From contig DATAOI010000047.1 in the NCBI GenBank assembly GCA_036265815.1, positions 1 through 64,000 on the forward strand: DNA of 64,000 bases, given 5' to 3'. A model generated the notes under the pieces. The model was given only the letters and a program-made list of their open reading frames with translations, searched no databases and was not told the origin of the DNA. This DNA is from Gemmatimonadales bacterium (GTDB taxonomy: Bacteria; Gemmatimonadota; Gemmatimonadetes; Gemmatimonadales; GWC2-71-9). Shown piece by piece: positions 16,945 through 27,732 of this stretch (positions are counted from its first letter, which is position 1; every line of letters begins with the position of its first letter). The translations under genes were made by a program, and so were the position numbers.

Positions 16945-17234
16945 TGAAGTATTTTCACCGGACCCACCTCCCGCCGGACGACGTGCTCGCGCGGGCCACG
17001 GCCTTCTTCGGCGCCCGCCTCGGTCCGGCCGAGGAGCTGCCCCGGCGCCGCCGCTTTGCCGGGACCCTCGGCCAGGTGAGCGTGACCGTGCAGGCCGAGG
17101 GCGGCCACTATACCCTGGTGACGGTCGAGACCAACCAGGTGGGTGAGAGCGAGGCGGACAAGCTCGCCAAGCGCTTTCTCACCCTCGTGCACACGATGGC
17201 GGAGCCGACCCATCGTCCGATCGGCGCCTACTAA
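16944..17234 (+). CDS. Small conserved-looking protein of unknown function in the inositol operon
   Basis: A 96-residue protein whose ATG overlaps the inositol synthase stop by one base (TGATG), so it is co-translated with it. It starts MKYFHRTHLPPDDVLARATAFFG and alternates strands and helices (QVSVTVQAEGGHYTLVTVET), compatible with a small alpha/beta fold. There is no signal peptide, membrane helix or cysteine. I do not recognise the family. The context suggests a role beside inositol phosphate or lipid synthesis, but that is inference. Confidence 0.75.
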   Translation: MKYFHRTHLPPDDVLARATAFFGARLGPAEELPRRRRFAGTLGQVSVTVQAEGGHYTLVTVETNQVGESEADKLAKRFLTLVHTMAEPTHRPIGAY

Positions 17235-17253
17235 GGACCCGCTCAGGAGAACC

Positions 17254-19749
<2,496 letters not shown>

Positions 19750-19766
19750 GCCGCAGGGAGTAGCCT

Positions 19767-21422
19767 CTGACGCAGCGAGGCCGCGAGATCGACCGCCGAG
19801 CCTTCCTCGGCCAAGCCGCCGTGCTGGGTGCTTCCGCGCTCGGCGGCCCCCTCGCTGCCCGGCCGGCCCCACCGGCCGGGAGCTCCCTCGCCCGCTTCGC
19901 ACGCGATCCTTTCGACATCGAGGAAGCGACCGTCCGCGATCTCCAGTCCGCGATGGAAGCGGGCCGGGTGTCCGCTCGCGAGCTGGTCGAGCTCTATCTC
20001 CAGCGCATCGACGGTCTCGACCGTCAGGGACCGGCACTCCTCAGCATTCTGGAGACCAATCCGGAGGCGCTGGCGCTGGCGGAGGGGTTGGACCGAGAGC
20101 GAAAGTCCGGCAACGTCCGCGGCCCGCTCCACGGCATTCCGGTCCTGCTCAAGGACAACGTCGCCACGGCAGACCGGATGACCACCACCGCCGGCTCCCT
20201 CGCGCTCGAGGGCTCGATCCCGCCACGCGACGCCTTCCTGGTCGAACGGCTGCGCGCCGCCGGTGCCGTCCCGCTGGCCAAAACCAACATGAGCGAATGG
20301 GCCAATATCCGCTCCAGCCGGTCGAGCAGCGGCTGGAGCGCGCGCGGGGGCCAGTGCCGCAACCCGTACGTGCTGGATCGCAATCCCTGCGGCTCGAGCT
20401 CGGGGTCCGCCGTTGCCGTCTCGGCCAACTTCGGCACCGTGGCGATCGGCACCGAGACCGACGGCTCGATCGTCTGTCCCGCCAGCACCAACGGCGTAGT
20501 AGGGCTCAAGCCCACCGTGGGCCTGGTGAGTCGCGCGGGCGTCGTGCCGATCTCCCATACCCAGGATACCGCGGGCCCACTCACCCGCACGGTGGCCGAC
20601 GCGGCGGCGCTGCTCGGAGCCATCGCCGGCACGGATCCGCGCGACCGAGCCACCGGAGCGGCCACGGGGCACATCGAGGCCGACTATACCAGGTTCCTCG
20701 ATGCCGGAGGCCTCCGCGGGGCGCGTATCGGGGTGGCCAGGGCCAAGTTCTTCGGCTATAGCGACGCGGCGGACCGGCTCACCCAAGGCGCCCTCGACGT
20801 GATGAAGCAGGAGGGCGCGGTCCTGGTCGATCCGGCCAACATCCCTCACGCGGGGGAGTACGACGACGCGGAGCTCGAGGTGCTGCTCTTCGAGCTCAAG
20901 GCCGACCTCGCCGCGTATCTGGCGGACCTCGGGCCGGCCGCGCCAGTCAAACGGCTGGCGGATGTCATCGCCTTCAACGAGCGGGAGCCGGCGCGGGAGA
21001 TGCCCTTCTTCGGCCAGGACCTCTTCGTTCGCGCGGCAGCCAAGGGTCCGCTCACGTCGCCGAAGTACCGGAAAGCACTGGCGCACTGCCGCCGGCTCTC
21101 CCGGACGCTGGGTCTCGATGCGGTGATGACGGCGCATCGGCTCGATGCCATCGTGGCGCCGACCGGGAATCCCGCATGGCCCACCGACCTGGTGAACGGC
21201 GATCATTTCACCGGCTCGAGCTCCACGCCGGCCGCGGTGGCCGGCTATCCCAGCATCAGCGTCCCCGCGGGGTTCGCCTTCGGCTTGCCGGTGGGCGTCT
21301 CGTTCATCGGGCGCGCCTGGAGCGAGCCGGTACTCCTCCGTCTGGCCTATGCCTACGAGCAGGCCAGCCGGCTCCGACAACCACCGCGATTCCACCCCAC
21401 GCTGGACTCGAGCATCGAATGA
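19767..21422 (+). CDS. Amidase-signature family hydrolase with Tat-like signal, probable CTG start
   Basis: A Lys-Ser-Ser amidase of about 551 residues. Landmarks: GIPVLLKDNVATADRMTTTA with catalytic Lys129, the serine loop NPCGSSSGSAVAV, and GTETDGSIVCPAS with nucleophile Ser234. The first conventional start (GTG 19821) cuts a twin-arginine-like leader in half: in-frame upstream codons read TQRGREIDRRAFLGQAAVLG. A stop bounds this at 19761, and the only start-like codon is CTG 19767, with GCAGGGAG 6 nt upstream. The enzyme is therefore probably exported by Tat. Substrates of the family include amides, carbamates and peptides; the specific one is unknown. Confidence 0.9.
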   Translation: MTQRGREIDRRAFLGQAAVLGASALGGPLAARPAPPAGSSLARFARDPFDIEEATVRDLQSAMEAGRVSARELVELYLQRIDGLDRQGPALLSILETNPEALALAEGLDRERKSGNVRGPLHGIPVLLKDNVATADRMTTTAGSLALEGSIPPRDAFLVERLRAAGAVPLAKTNMSEWANIRSSRSSSGWSARGGQCRNPYVLDRNPCGSSSGSAVAVSANFGTVAIGTETDGSIVCPASTNGVVGLKPTVGLVSRAGVVPISHTQDTAGPLTRTVADAAALLGAIAGTDPRDRATGAATGHIEADYTRFLDAGGLRGARIGVARAKFFGYSDAADRLTQGALDVMKQEGAVLVDPANIPHAGEYDDAELEVLLFELKADLAAYLADLGPAAPVKRLADVIAFNEREPAREMPFFGQDLFVRAAAKGPLTSPKYRKALAHCRRLSRTLGLDAVMTAHRLDAIVAPTGNPAWPTDLVNGDHFTGSSSTPAAVAGYPSISVPAGFAFGLPVGVSFIGRAWSEPVLLRLAYAYEQASRLRQPPRFHPTLDSSIE

Positions 21423-21478
21423 AGATCGTTGCACGCTGACGTGCGGCGCTGACGCGCAGCCGGACGTGCGGCGCGCGC

Positions 21479-21507
21479 TTGACTCTCCACTCGCGGTGGT
21501 GGATTTT
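21479..21507 (+). promoter_or_regulatory. Possible promoter of the 2-oxoacid dehydrogenase operon
   Basis: TTGACT at 21479-21484 is a near-consensus -35; 17 bp downstream, GATTTT (21502-21507) is a weak -10. The start codon of the E1 alpha gene is at 21543. Just upstream, GACGTGCGGCGC occurs twice within 21439-21475. Confidence 0.35.
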
Positions 21508-21542
21508 CCAGCCCGGATCACTCTCTCTAAACCGGGACCTGC

Positions 21543-22643
21543 ATGGCTGTGACCAGCGCGCTTGCCTCCGATCCGGCCGCCCGGGCCGGCCTGTCCCGCG
21601 ATCAACTCCTCGAGATCTATTACTGGATGCGTCTCACCCGGTCGCTGGAGGAGCGGCTGGTCAATCTGTATCGCCAGACCAAGGTCGTCGGCGGTCTGTT
21701 CCGCTCGCTGGGCCAGGAGGCCTGCGCCGTCGGCTCGGCCTACGCGCTCCGGCGGGAGGACGTGCTGTCCCCGCTCATTCGTAATCTCGGCTCCATGCTG
21801 GTGAAGGGCGCGACCCCGGTCGAGGTGGTCCGCCAGTACATGGCGACCGGCAATTCTCCCACCCGCGGCCGGGAGCTCAATATCCACTTCGGCGATCTGC
21901 AGGAGCGGAACTTCGTGGGCCAGATCTCCCATCTGGGAGACATGGTGCCGGTGATGGCCGGGGTGACGCTCTCGTTCAAGCTGCGGAAGGAGCCGCGGGT
22001 CGGTCTGGTGTACGTGGGCGACGGCGCCACCTCCACTGGAGCGTTTCACGAGGGGATCAACTTCGCGGCCGTGCAGCGCTGCCCGCTGGTGGTCATCGCG
22101 GAGAACAACGGCTACGCCTACTCCACCCCGACGTCCCGGCAATGCGCCGCCGAGCGGCTGGCCGACAAGGCGGTGGGGTACGGCATTCCGGGCCTCCGGG
22201 CCGACGGCAACGATGTGCTCGCCACCTTCGAGGTGACCAAGCAGGCCGTGGACCGGGCCCGGAGCGGCGGTGGCGTCACGCTGATCGAGCTGATGACCTA
22301 CCGCCGCAAGGGCCACGCGGAGCACGACAACCAGTCGTACGTGCCGGCAGGGGAGATCGAGCGCTGGGCGGCCGAGAACGATCCGCTGGATCGCTACGTG
22401 GAGCGGCTCACCGGAGAAGGCGTGAGCGTCTCGGAGCTCGAGGGCATCGACGCACGGGTGGTGCAGGAGATCGACCGGGCTACCGACCTGGCGGAGGGCT
22501 CCCCGCCGCCGGAGCCTCGCGATGGCCTGCTCGGCGTCTATGCCGACCCGCCATCCGCAGCGGCATTATGGTACCGCGAAGGTCTCCGGACGGCGGTGGA
22601 GCAACACGAGCGGCCCGCGAGCTGGGGAACTCACGATGGCTGA
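21543..22643 (+). CDS. 2-oxoacid dehydrogenase E1 component, alpha subunit
   Basis: A 366-residue thiamine-diphosphate-dependent decarboxylase subunit. The TPP motif starts at VYVGDGATSTGAFHEGINFA and ends in the family's ENNGYAYSTP. The phosphorylation-loop-like YRRKGHAEHDNQ follows. With E1 beta and E2 encoded directly downstream, it forms the first half of a pyruvate or branched-chain 2-oxoacid dehydrogenase complex; the heterodimeric alpha/beta form and the sequence style look closer to the branched-chain or acetoin types, but the substrate is not decided. No E3 (lipoamide dehydrogenase) gene is in the window. Confidence 0.93.
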   Translation: MAVTSALASDPAARAGLSRDQLLEIYYWMRLTRSLEERLVNLYRQTKVVGGLFRSLGQEACAVGSAYALRREDVLSPLIRNLGSMLVKGATPVEVVRQYMATGNSPTRGRELNIHFGDLQERNFVGQISHLGDMVPVMAGVTLSFKLRKEPRVGLVYVGDGATSTGAFHEGINFAAVQRCPLVVIAENNGYAYSTPTSRQCAAERLADKAVGYGIPGLRADGNDVLATFEVTKQAVDRARSGGGVTLIELMTYRRKGHAEHDNQSYVPAGEIERWAAENDPLDRYVERLTGEGVSVSELEGIDARVVQEIDRATDLAEGSPPPEPRDGLLGVYADPPSAAALWYREGLRTAVEQHERPASWGTHDG

Positions 22644-23613
22644 GGTCACGTACCTCGAGGGGATCCGCCAGGCGCTCTTCGAGGAGATGGAGCGCGACCC
22701 CAACGTCTTCTGCCTGGGCGAGGACATCGGCGCATACGGCGGCGCGTTCAAGGTCACCGACGGCCTGCTCGACCGGTTCGGCGCCGATCGCGTCATCGAC
22801 ACGCCGATCAGCGAGACCGGTTTCGTGGGCGCGGCCGCCGGCGCGGCCCACATGGGCATGCGTCCGGTGTGCGAGATGCAGTTCATCGACTTCGTCTCCT
22901 GCGCCTACAGCATCCTGACCAATTATGTCGCCACGGCGCGCTACCGCGCGTTCCTGCCGTGTCCGATGGTGGTCCGCGGTCCCAGCGGCGGGTACGTGCG
23001 CGGTGGGCCGTTCCACTCGCAGAACCCAGAGGCAGCCTTCCTCCACACGCCGGGCCTCAAGATCGTCTATCCTGCCACGGCGGGCGACGCCAAGGGACTG
23101 ATGAAGGCCGCCATTCGCGACGATGATTGCGTGCTCTTCTTCGAGCACAAGTACCTGTACCGCCGGATCAAGGAAGAGCTGCCGCAGGGCGATCACGTGG
23201 TGCCAATCGGCAAGGCGCGGGTGGCGCGCGAGGGCACCGATCTGTCCATCATCACCTATGCCGCCACGGTGTGGAAGTCGCTGGAGGCGGCGGCGCAGCT
23301 GGAGCGGGAAGACGGACTCTCGGTCGAGGTCCTGGATCTCCGCTCGCTGCTCCCGCTGGACGACGAGGCCATCGTGGCCACCGTCCGGAAGACCAACCGA
23401 GTCCTCATCGTTCACGAGGACACCGTGACCGGCGGTATCGCCGGCGAGATCACCGCCCGGATCAACGACCTGGCATTCGAGTGGCTGGACGCCCCGGTCA
23501 AGCGGGTGGCCGCCCACGACGTGCCGTTGCCGTACGCCCCCCAGCTGGAGGACTTCGTCCTTCCGCAGGTGCCGGACATCGTCCGCGCCGCGAGGTGGCT
23601 GGCGGCGTACTGA
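22636..23613 (+). CDS. 2-oxoacid dehydrogenase E1 component, beta subunit
   Basis: A 325-residue transketolase-type subunit that completes the E1 active site. The ATG at 22636 lies 8 nt inside the end of the alpha gene. Conserved features include FCLGEDIGAYGGAFKVT, the segment DTPISETGFVGAAAGAAHMG, ATARYRAFLPCPMVVRGPSG and the C-terminal HEDTVTGGIAGEI. Length is normal for the family. The overlap implies equimolar synthesis with the alpha chain. Confidence 0.94.
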   Translation: MAEVTYLEGIRQALFEEMERDPNVFCLGEDIGAYGGAFKVTDGLLDRFGADRVIDTPISETGFVGAAAGAAHMGMRPVCEMQFIDFVSCAYSILTNYVATARYRAFLPCPMVVRGPSGGYVRGGPFHSQNPEAAFLHTPGLKIVYPATAGDAKGLMKAAIRDDDCVLFFEHKYLYRRIKEELPQGDHVVPIGKARVAREGTDLSIITYAATVWKSLEAAAQLEREDGLSVEVLDLRSLLPLDDEAIVATVRKTNRVLIVHEDTVTGGIAGEITARINDLAFEWLDAPVKRVAAHDVPLPYAPQLEDFVLPQVPDIVRAARWLAAY

Positions 23614-23631
23614 AGAGACGGAGAGACACGC

Positions 23632-25113
23632 ATGGCAAAAGTTGACGTCATCATGCCCCAGATGGGCGAGTCGATTGCGGAGGGCACGCTCTCCCGCTGG
23701 ATCAAGAAGGTCGGCGACCCGGTCAAGCGGGACGAGCCGATCTTCGAGATCTCGACCGACAAGGTGGACGCCGAGATTCCGGCCCCGTCCGCCGGGGTGC
23801 TGGCGGAGGTGCTCGTGACCGAAGGGCAGACGGTCGCGGTGCAGACGGTGGTCGCGCGTATCGAGACGGACGCGGCGGCCGGGGCACCGACGGCCGGGGC
23901 GCCGCAGGCCGCTGTGCCGGCCGCCGCCCCCGTGCCCGCTGCTCCGGCGCAGACGGCGCCTGCGGCGCCTGCTCCCACCGCGTCTGCTCCAACCACGTCT
24001 GCTCCGGCCGCCACCGCTCCGACGCGCGAGCAACGTCCCACGCCTGCTCCGGCTCCCGCCCGGGTCCCGGCACCAGCCGCGAGCGCCGGCGCCCGGGCGG
24101 CTCCCGAGGGAGAACGCGCTGGCGCCGGCGGCAACGGTGTCCCCGAAACCGCCGAAGAGCGCCTTCGCCGCCGCTCCACGCCGGTGGTCCGGAAGATGGC
24201 CGCGGAGCACAATCTCGATCTGAGCGCCATTCCCGGCAGCGGCATCGCGGGTCGGGTCACCAAGAACGACGTGCTCTCTTATCTCGAGGCCGGGCCGCCA
24301 GCCCCCCCGGCCGGCGCGGCTCCCGCGCCCCCAGCCGCTCCTGCCCCCGCGCCGGCCGCCGCCGCGCCGGCCGCCGCCGCGCCGCACGGTCCCACCGGTG
24401 TCGAGCCCTGGCCCGGCGACCGGGTCGAACCCTGGTCCCGGATCCGGAAGCTCACGGCGGAGCACATGGTGATGTCCCGGCGGACCTCACCCCACGTGAA
24501 CACCATCTTCGAGATCGACTACACCCGCGTCGCGCAGCTTCGAGCGAAGAAGAAGCAGGAGTATGCCGAGCGCGGCGTGAGCCTCACCTACCTCGCCTTC
24601 ATCGCCAAGGCGGTGGCCGACGGCCTGAGAAGGCACCCGGGGCTGAACGCCGCCGTGTCCGGCGAGAGCACCATTCTCCGGCGGGACATCAATCTGGGCA
24701 TCGCGGTCGCGCTGGAGTGGGGGCTCATCGTCCCGGTGGTCAAGCACGCCGATGAGCTGTCGCTGCTGGGTCTCGCCCGGGCCATCAACGACCTGGGCGA
24801 GCGGGCCCGCAACAAGAAGCTCAGTCCCGACGAAGTGCAGAAAGGCACGTTCACCATTACCAATCCGGGTGTGTTCGGCTCGGTGATCGGCACTCCGATC
24901 ATCAACCAGCCGCAAGCCGCCATCCTCTGCGTCGGATCGATCGAGAAGCAGCCCGCGGTGGTCACCGTGGACGGCACCGACAGTCTCGCGATCCGGACCA
25001 AGGGGATGCTCTCGCTCGCGTTCGATCACCGGATCGTGGACGGTGCCGACGCCGACCGCTTCATGGCCGACGTGAAGGCCAGCCTCCAGCAGTTCCCGGA
25101 GAGCGCCGTCTAG
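23632..25113 (+). CDS. Dihydrolipoamide acyltransferase (E2)
   Basis: A 493-residue E2 core enzyme. One N-terminal lipoyl domain carries the lipoylated Lys44 in FEISTDKVDAEIPAP. An Ala/Pro/Thr-rich flexible linker runs from about 80 to 165, the peripheral-subunit-binding domain spans about 180-222 (STPVVRKMAAEHNLDLSAIP), and a second Ala/Pro linker leads to the catalytic domain with His466 and Asp470 in FDHRIVDGADADRF. It transfers the acyl group from lipoamide to coenzyme A. It follows E1 beta by 18 bases. Only one lipoyl domain is present, which is usual for branched-chain and 2-oxoglutarate types. Confidence 0.95.
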   Translation: MAKVDVIMPQMGESIAEGTLSRWIKKVGDPVKRDEPIFEISTDKVDAEIPAPSAGVLAEVLVTEGQTVAVQTVVARIETDAAAGAPTAGAPQAAVPAAAPVPAAPAQTAPAAPAPTASAPTTSAPAATAPTREQRPTPAPAPARVPAPAASAGARAAPEGERAGAGGNGVPETAEERLRRRSTPVVRKMAAEHNLDLSAIPGSGIAGRVTKNDVLSYLEAGPPAPPAGAAPAPPAAPAPAPAAAAPAAAAPHGPTGVEPWPGDRVEPWSRIRKLTAEHMVMSRRTSPHVNTIFEIDYTRVAQLRAKKKQEYAERGVSLTYLAFIAKAVADGLRRHPGLNAAVSGESTILRRDINLGIAVALEWGLIVPVVKHADELSLLGLARAINDLGERARNKKLSPDEVQKGTFTITNPGVFGSVIGTPIINQPQAAILCVGSIEKQPAVVTVDGTDSLAIRTKGMLSLAFDHRIVDGADADRFMADVKASLQQFPESAV

Positions 25114-25114
25114 C

Positions 25115-25417
25115 ATGCCCCGCACGCTCACCGTGTCCCGGGTGAGAGTGCGGACCGGATCGGAGGAGGTGTATCTCGCCGGCGTTCGCGAGCTGGCGGC
25201 CCTGGCCGAAACGCGTGGCTGGCATCTCTGGGTCTTCCGCCGCCCCGACGACCCGCAGCTCTTCCTGGAGTGCAGCGAGAGTGCCAACCGGGAGACCCAC
25301 CGGGCGTTCGCGGAGCGGCCGGCAGACGAGCGCCGCATCGAGCAACGGCTCCGGTCCGTCGCGACCTACGAGCCCGGAGCCTGGGACCTGTGGGAGGAAG
25401 TGAGGAGCAGCGACTGA
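25115..25417 (+). CDS. Small protein, possibly of the dimeric alpha-beta barrel type
   Basis: A 100-residue protein starting one base after the E2 stop. The strand-helix pattern (LTVSRVRVRTGSEEVYLAGV, then WHLWVFRRPDDPQLFLECSE) resembles antibiotic-biosynthesis-monooxygenase-like ferredoxin folds, but no family signature is strong enough to name it. There is no signal peptide or metal motif. Its stop overlaps the next gene's ATG (TGATG). Confidence 0.7.
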   Translation: MPRTLTVSRVRVRTGSEEVYLAGVRELAALAETRGWHLWVFRRPDDPQLFLECSESANRETHRAFAERPADERRIEQRLRSVATYEPGAWDLWEEVRSSD

Positions 25418-25683
25418 TGCCCCGACGAATCATCGAAGTGGACGGTCAGCAGTGGGAGGTCGCCGTCAGCGGCCGGCTCACCCAGTACGGCAAGGATGAG
25501 TTCGGCCTGGTCTTCAGCCGGGGCACCGGCCCCGGGCGGGAGCAGCGGGTGGTGCGCTACTCGCCGCTCGGAGCCAAGAGCCGGGAGCTGTCGCTGGGCG
25601 AGCTGAGTGACGCGGAGCTCCGGGAGCTGCTGGCGTATTCTCAGCCGTCCTGGACCGCACCCGAGATGGGATATCGCCGCTGA
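25417..25683 (+). CDS. Small unknown protein
   Basis: An 88-residue protein that overlaps its upstream neighbour by one base and its downstream neighbour by four. It begins PRRIIEVDGQQWEVAVSG and continues QYGKDEFGLVFSRGTGPGRE, rich in beta strands, and ends with a helix LSDAELRELLAYSQPSW. I do not recognise it. Tight packing between the E2, PHP and peroxiredoxin genes suggests co-transcription. Confidence 0.7.
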   Translation: MPRRIIEVDGQQWEVAVSGRLTQYGKDEFGLVFSRGTGPGREQRVVRYSPLGAKSRELSLGELSDAELRELLAYSQPSWTAPEMGYRR

Positions 25684-26555
25684 GTGTCCTCGAGCCGGCG
25701 CCCGCAGGCGCCACGATCGATCTGCACGTGCACTCCACCGCCTCGGACGGGAGTCTCTCCCCCGAGGCTGTGGTCGGGCGGGCGTTGGCCGCGAGGCTCG
25801 GCGCCATCGCCCTCACCGACCACGACACCCTGGCCGGGGTGCCCGAGGCCACGGTAGCGGGAGAGCGGCTGAGTCTTCGGGTCATCGGCGGATGCGAGTT
25901 CTCGGCGGCCGCTCCCTGGGGCGAGATGCACGTGCTGGGCTACTTCCTGCCGTCCCAATCGCCCGAGCTGGAGGCGTTCCTGGAGCGCTGCCGGGCCGAT
26001 CGGGTGCGACGCGGGCGGGAGATGGTCACTCGACTGCAGGCACTCGGAGTGGGACTGGAGTTCGAGGACGTGCTCCGGGAGTCCCGCGGGGGGGCGGTCG
26101 GGCGGCCCCATGTGGCCCGCGCGGTGGTCCGCCGGGGCGGTGCGGTCGACGTGGGCCAGGCGTTCGACCGCTACATCGGCCGGGGCCGGCCGGCGTTCGT
26201 CGACAAGGTGCTGCCCCGGTTCCGGGAGATCAGCGACCTGGTGCATGGGGTGCGCGGGATCGTCTCGATCGCCCACGTGAAGGAGCGGGGCACTCGCTCG
26301 TTCCTCGAGCGCTTGAAGCAGGAAGGACTCGATGCGGTCGAGATCCGCCACCCGAGCCACGATCCGGAGCTGCGTGCACGGCTCGGCGAGATCGCCCTCC
26401 GGCTGGGGCTGGAACGGACCGGCGGGAGCGACTGGCACGGCGATCCCGAGCCGGGCGAGAGTCACGGCGCGCTCGGCTCCCAGGAGGTGCCGATCGAATG
26501 GCTGGAGCGGCTGGAGGCACTGCGGCCGGGCCCGGCTGCGTCGGTCGGCCCGTGA
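25680..26555 (+). CDS. PHP-domain phosphoesterase, probable CTG start
   Basis: A PHP-family metal-dependent phosphoesterase of about 291 residues. The metal site needs the N-terminal HxH of ATIDLHVHSTASDGS; later metal ligands sit in LTDHDT, GCEFSA, ISIAHVKERG, and GGSDWHGDPEPG. The nearest conventional start, GTG 25728, would remove the first His of HxH. Translating upstream, CTG 25680 overlaps the previous gene's TGA as CTGA and gives MSVLEPAPAGATIDLHVHS. Relatives include 3',5'-nucleoside bisphosphate phosphatase and polymerase-associated PHP proteins; this stand-alone form with the insert (VGRPHVARAVV) looks like the former. Confidence 0.9.
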   Translation: MSVLEPAPAGATIDLHVHSTASDGSLSPEAVVGRALAARLGAIALTDHDTLAGVPEATVAGERLSLRVIGGCEFSAAAPWGEMHVLGYFLPSQSPELEAFLERCRADRVRRGREMVTRLQALGVGLEFEDVLRESRGGAVGRPHVARAVVRRGGAVDVGQAFDRYIGRGRPAFVDKVLPRFREISDLVHGVRGIVSIAHVKERGTRSFLERLKQEGLDAVEIRHPSHDPELRARLGEIALRLGLERTGGSDWHGDPEPGESHGALGSQEVPIEWLERLEALRPGPAASVGP

Positions 26556-26998
26556 TCGCGCTGCTGCCGGCGGGGAGCCAGGCTCCCCGATTCACCGCCG
26601 CCGCTTCCGACGGACAGACCTACCGACTGGACGACCTGCTGCTGCAGTCCCGCGTCCTGCTGGTCTTCTATCCGGGCAACGATACCCCTGGCTGAAACCG
26701 GCAACTCTCCGCCGTGCGCGACGAGATAGCCGACTACCAAACCTGCGGTGTGCGCCCCTTCGGCGTGAACCCCGCCTCGACCACCAGCCATGCTGGGTAC
26801 GCCGCCCGCCGCGGCCTGCCGTTTCCTCTCCTGTCCGATCCCGAGCTCGCCATCAGCCGGGCGTATGGCGCGGTGCAGCCGGATGGCGCGGCCGTCGCGC
26901 GGTCGGTGTGCCTGGTCGATCACGATGGTACCATTCTGCATAGCCAACGGGGCGCCCCCGGCGCCGGGACGATCCTGGAAGGATTGAGGTGTCCATGA
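26552..26998 (+). CDS. Peroxiredoxin with in-frame TGA at the peroxidatic cysteine: probable selenoprotein
   Basis: The frame from GTG 26552 (overlapping the PHP stop as GTGA) to TGA 26996-26998 encodes 148 residues of an AhpC/TSA-type peroxiredoxin, interrupted only by TGA at 26693-26695. The codons read FYPGNDTPG-TGA-NRQLSAVRDE; in relatives this position is the peroxidatic Cys of TPGC. Reading TGA as selenocysteine (residue 48) gives a full-length enzyme continuing through YQTCGVRPFGVNPAS to the C-terminal strand SVCLVDHDGTILH. A hairpin with SECIS-like geometry lies just downstream. The usual PrxQ resolving Cys five residues later is Ser here; Cys65 could replace it. Alternatives are a nonsense mutation or a C-to-A sequencing error. 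Confidence 0.75.
26699..26732 (+). promoter_or_regulatory. Candidate bacterial SECIS element
   Basis: Starting 3 nt after the in-frame TGA, CGGC (26699-26702) can pair with GCCG (26729-26732), CTC (26705-26707) with GAG (26723-26725) and CGC (26710-26712) with GCG (26718-26720), leaving the apical loop CGUGC. The loop starts 17 nt after the UGA and has G at its second position, matching the published bacterial SECIS rules (loop 16-37 nt from UGA, G in the first two loop positions). Internal loops of 2-3 nt weaken the stem, and a smaller competing hairpin (CGGC/GCCG at 26711-26714) exists. Confidence 0.4.
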
Positions 26999-27732
26999 CC
27001 GCGCGGGTGTATGACTTCGACGGCAAGGTGGTGCTGGTGACCGGCGTGGGCCGCGCCGGCCAGATCGGCCACGCCGTGGCGCTCGCGTTCGGCCGCGCCG
27101 GCGCCAAGATCGTGGCCTGCGATCTCAACGCGGTCGGGGTCGCCAAACGGGTACGCGAATTTGGCGCCCTCGGCGTCGATGCGCGGCCCTGCGCCGGGGA
27201 TCTGAGCCACCCGGATATCGCGGCGCTGGCGGTGGAGATCGCCCTCATTCAGTTCGGCCGGCTGGACGTGGTGGTGAACGTGGCGGGCGGGCTCACCACC
27301 TACGGGCCGATCGAAGGGCTCACGATGGCGGCCATCGATCGTGAGCTGGCGATCAATCTCAAGACCACGATCATCGTCAGCCAGGCGGCCATCCCGGCGC
27401 TCGCGCGGACCCAGGGATGCATCGTCAATTTCGCCTCCATCGCCTATTTCCAGCCGCAGAGCCCGATGGCGCTCTACTCCGCCGCCAAGGCCGCGGTGGC
27501 GGGCTTCACCCGGAGCCTGGCCCTCGAGCTGGCTGACCGGAAGATCCGGGTGAACGCGGTGGCACCCGGCATGGTGCGGACCGCCGACAACGTGGCGGCC
27601 TCGGGCGAGTCCGCCGCCTACGTCGAGCTGTCGGATATCACCGATGGGGTGATGTCCCTGGCGAGCTCCGGCCCCGAGGCCGTCACCGGCGAGATCCTGG
27701 CGATCGCCGCCGACACCTCCGGCCCCACCTGA
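26995..27732 (+). CDS. Short-chain dehydrogenase/reductase
   Basis: A classical SDR of about 245 residues with an NAD(P)-binding Rossmann fold: VVLVTGVGRAGQIGHAVALA (glycine motif), the NVAGG motif, catalytic Ser in NFASIA and the YxxxK pair in ALYSAAKAAV. The ATG overlaps the peroxiredoxin stop as ATGA; an in-frame GTG at 26989 is possible. The substrate is unknown. It is followed directly by a second SDR, and both stand next to redox genes (peroxiredoxin, thioredoxin reductase). Confidence 0.92.
   Translation: MTARVYDFDGKVVLVTGVGRAGQIGHAVALAFGRAGAKIVACDLNAVGVAKRVREFGALGVDARPCAGDLSHPDIAALAVEIALIQFGRLDVVVNVAGGLTTYGPIEGLTMAAIDRELAINLKTTIIVSQAAIPALARTQGCIVNFASIAYFQPQSPMALYSAAKAAVAGFTRSLALELADRKIRVNAVAPGMVRTADNVAASGESAAYVELSDITDGVMSLASSGPEAVTGEILAIAADTSGPT

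Noticed and set aside
26552-26998. Peroxiredoxin as a pseudogene broken by TGA
   Set aside because: Not fully excluded, but no other damage exists and the TGA lies exactly at the catalytic Cys, which favours selenocysteine.
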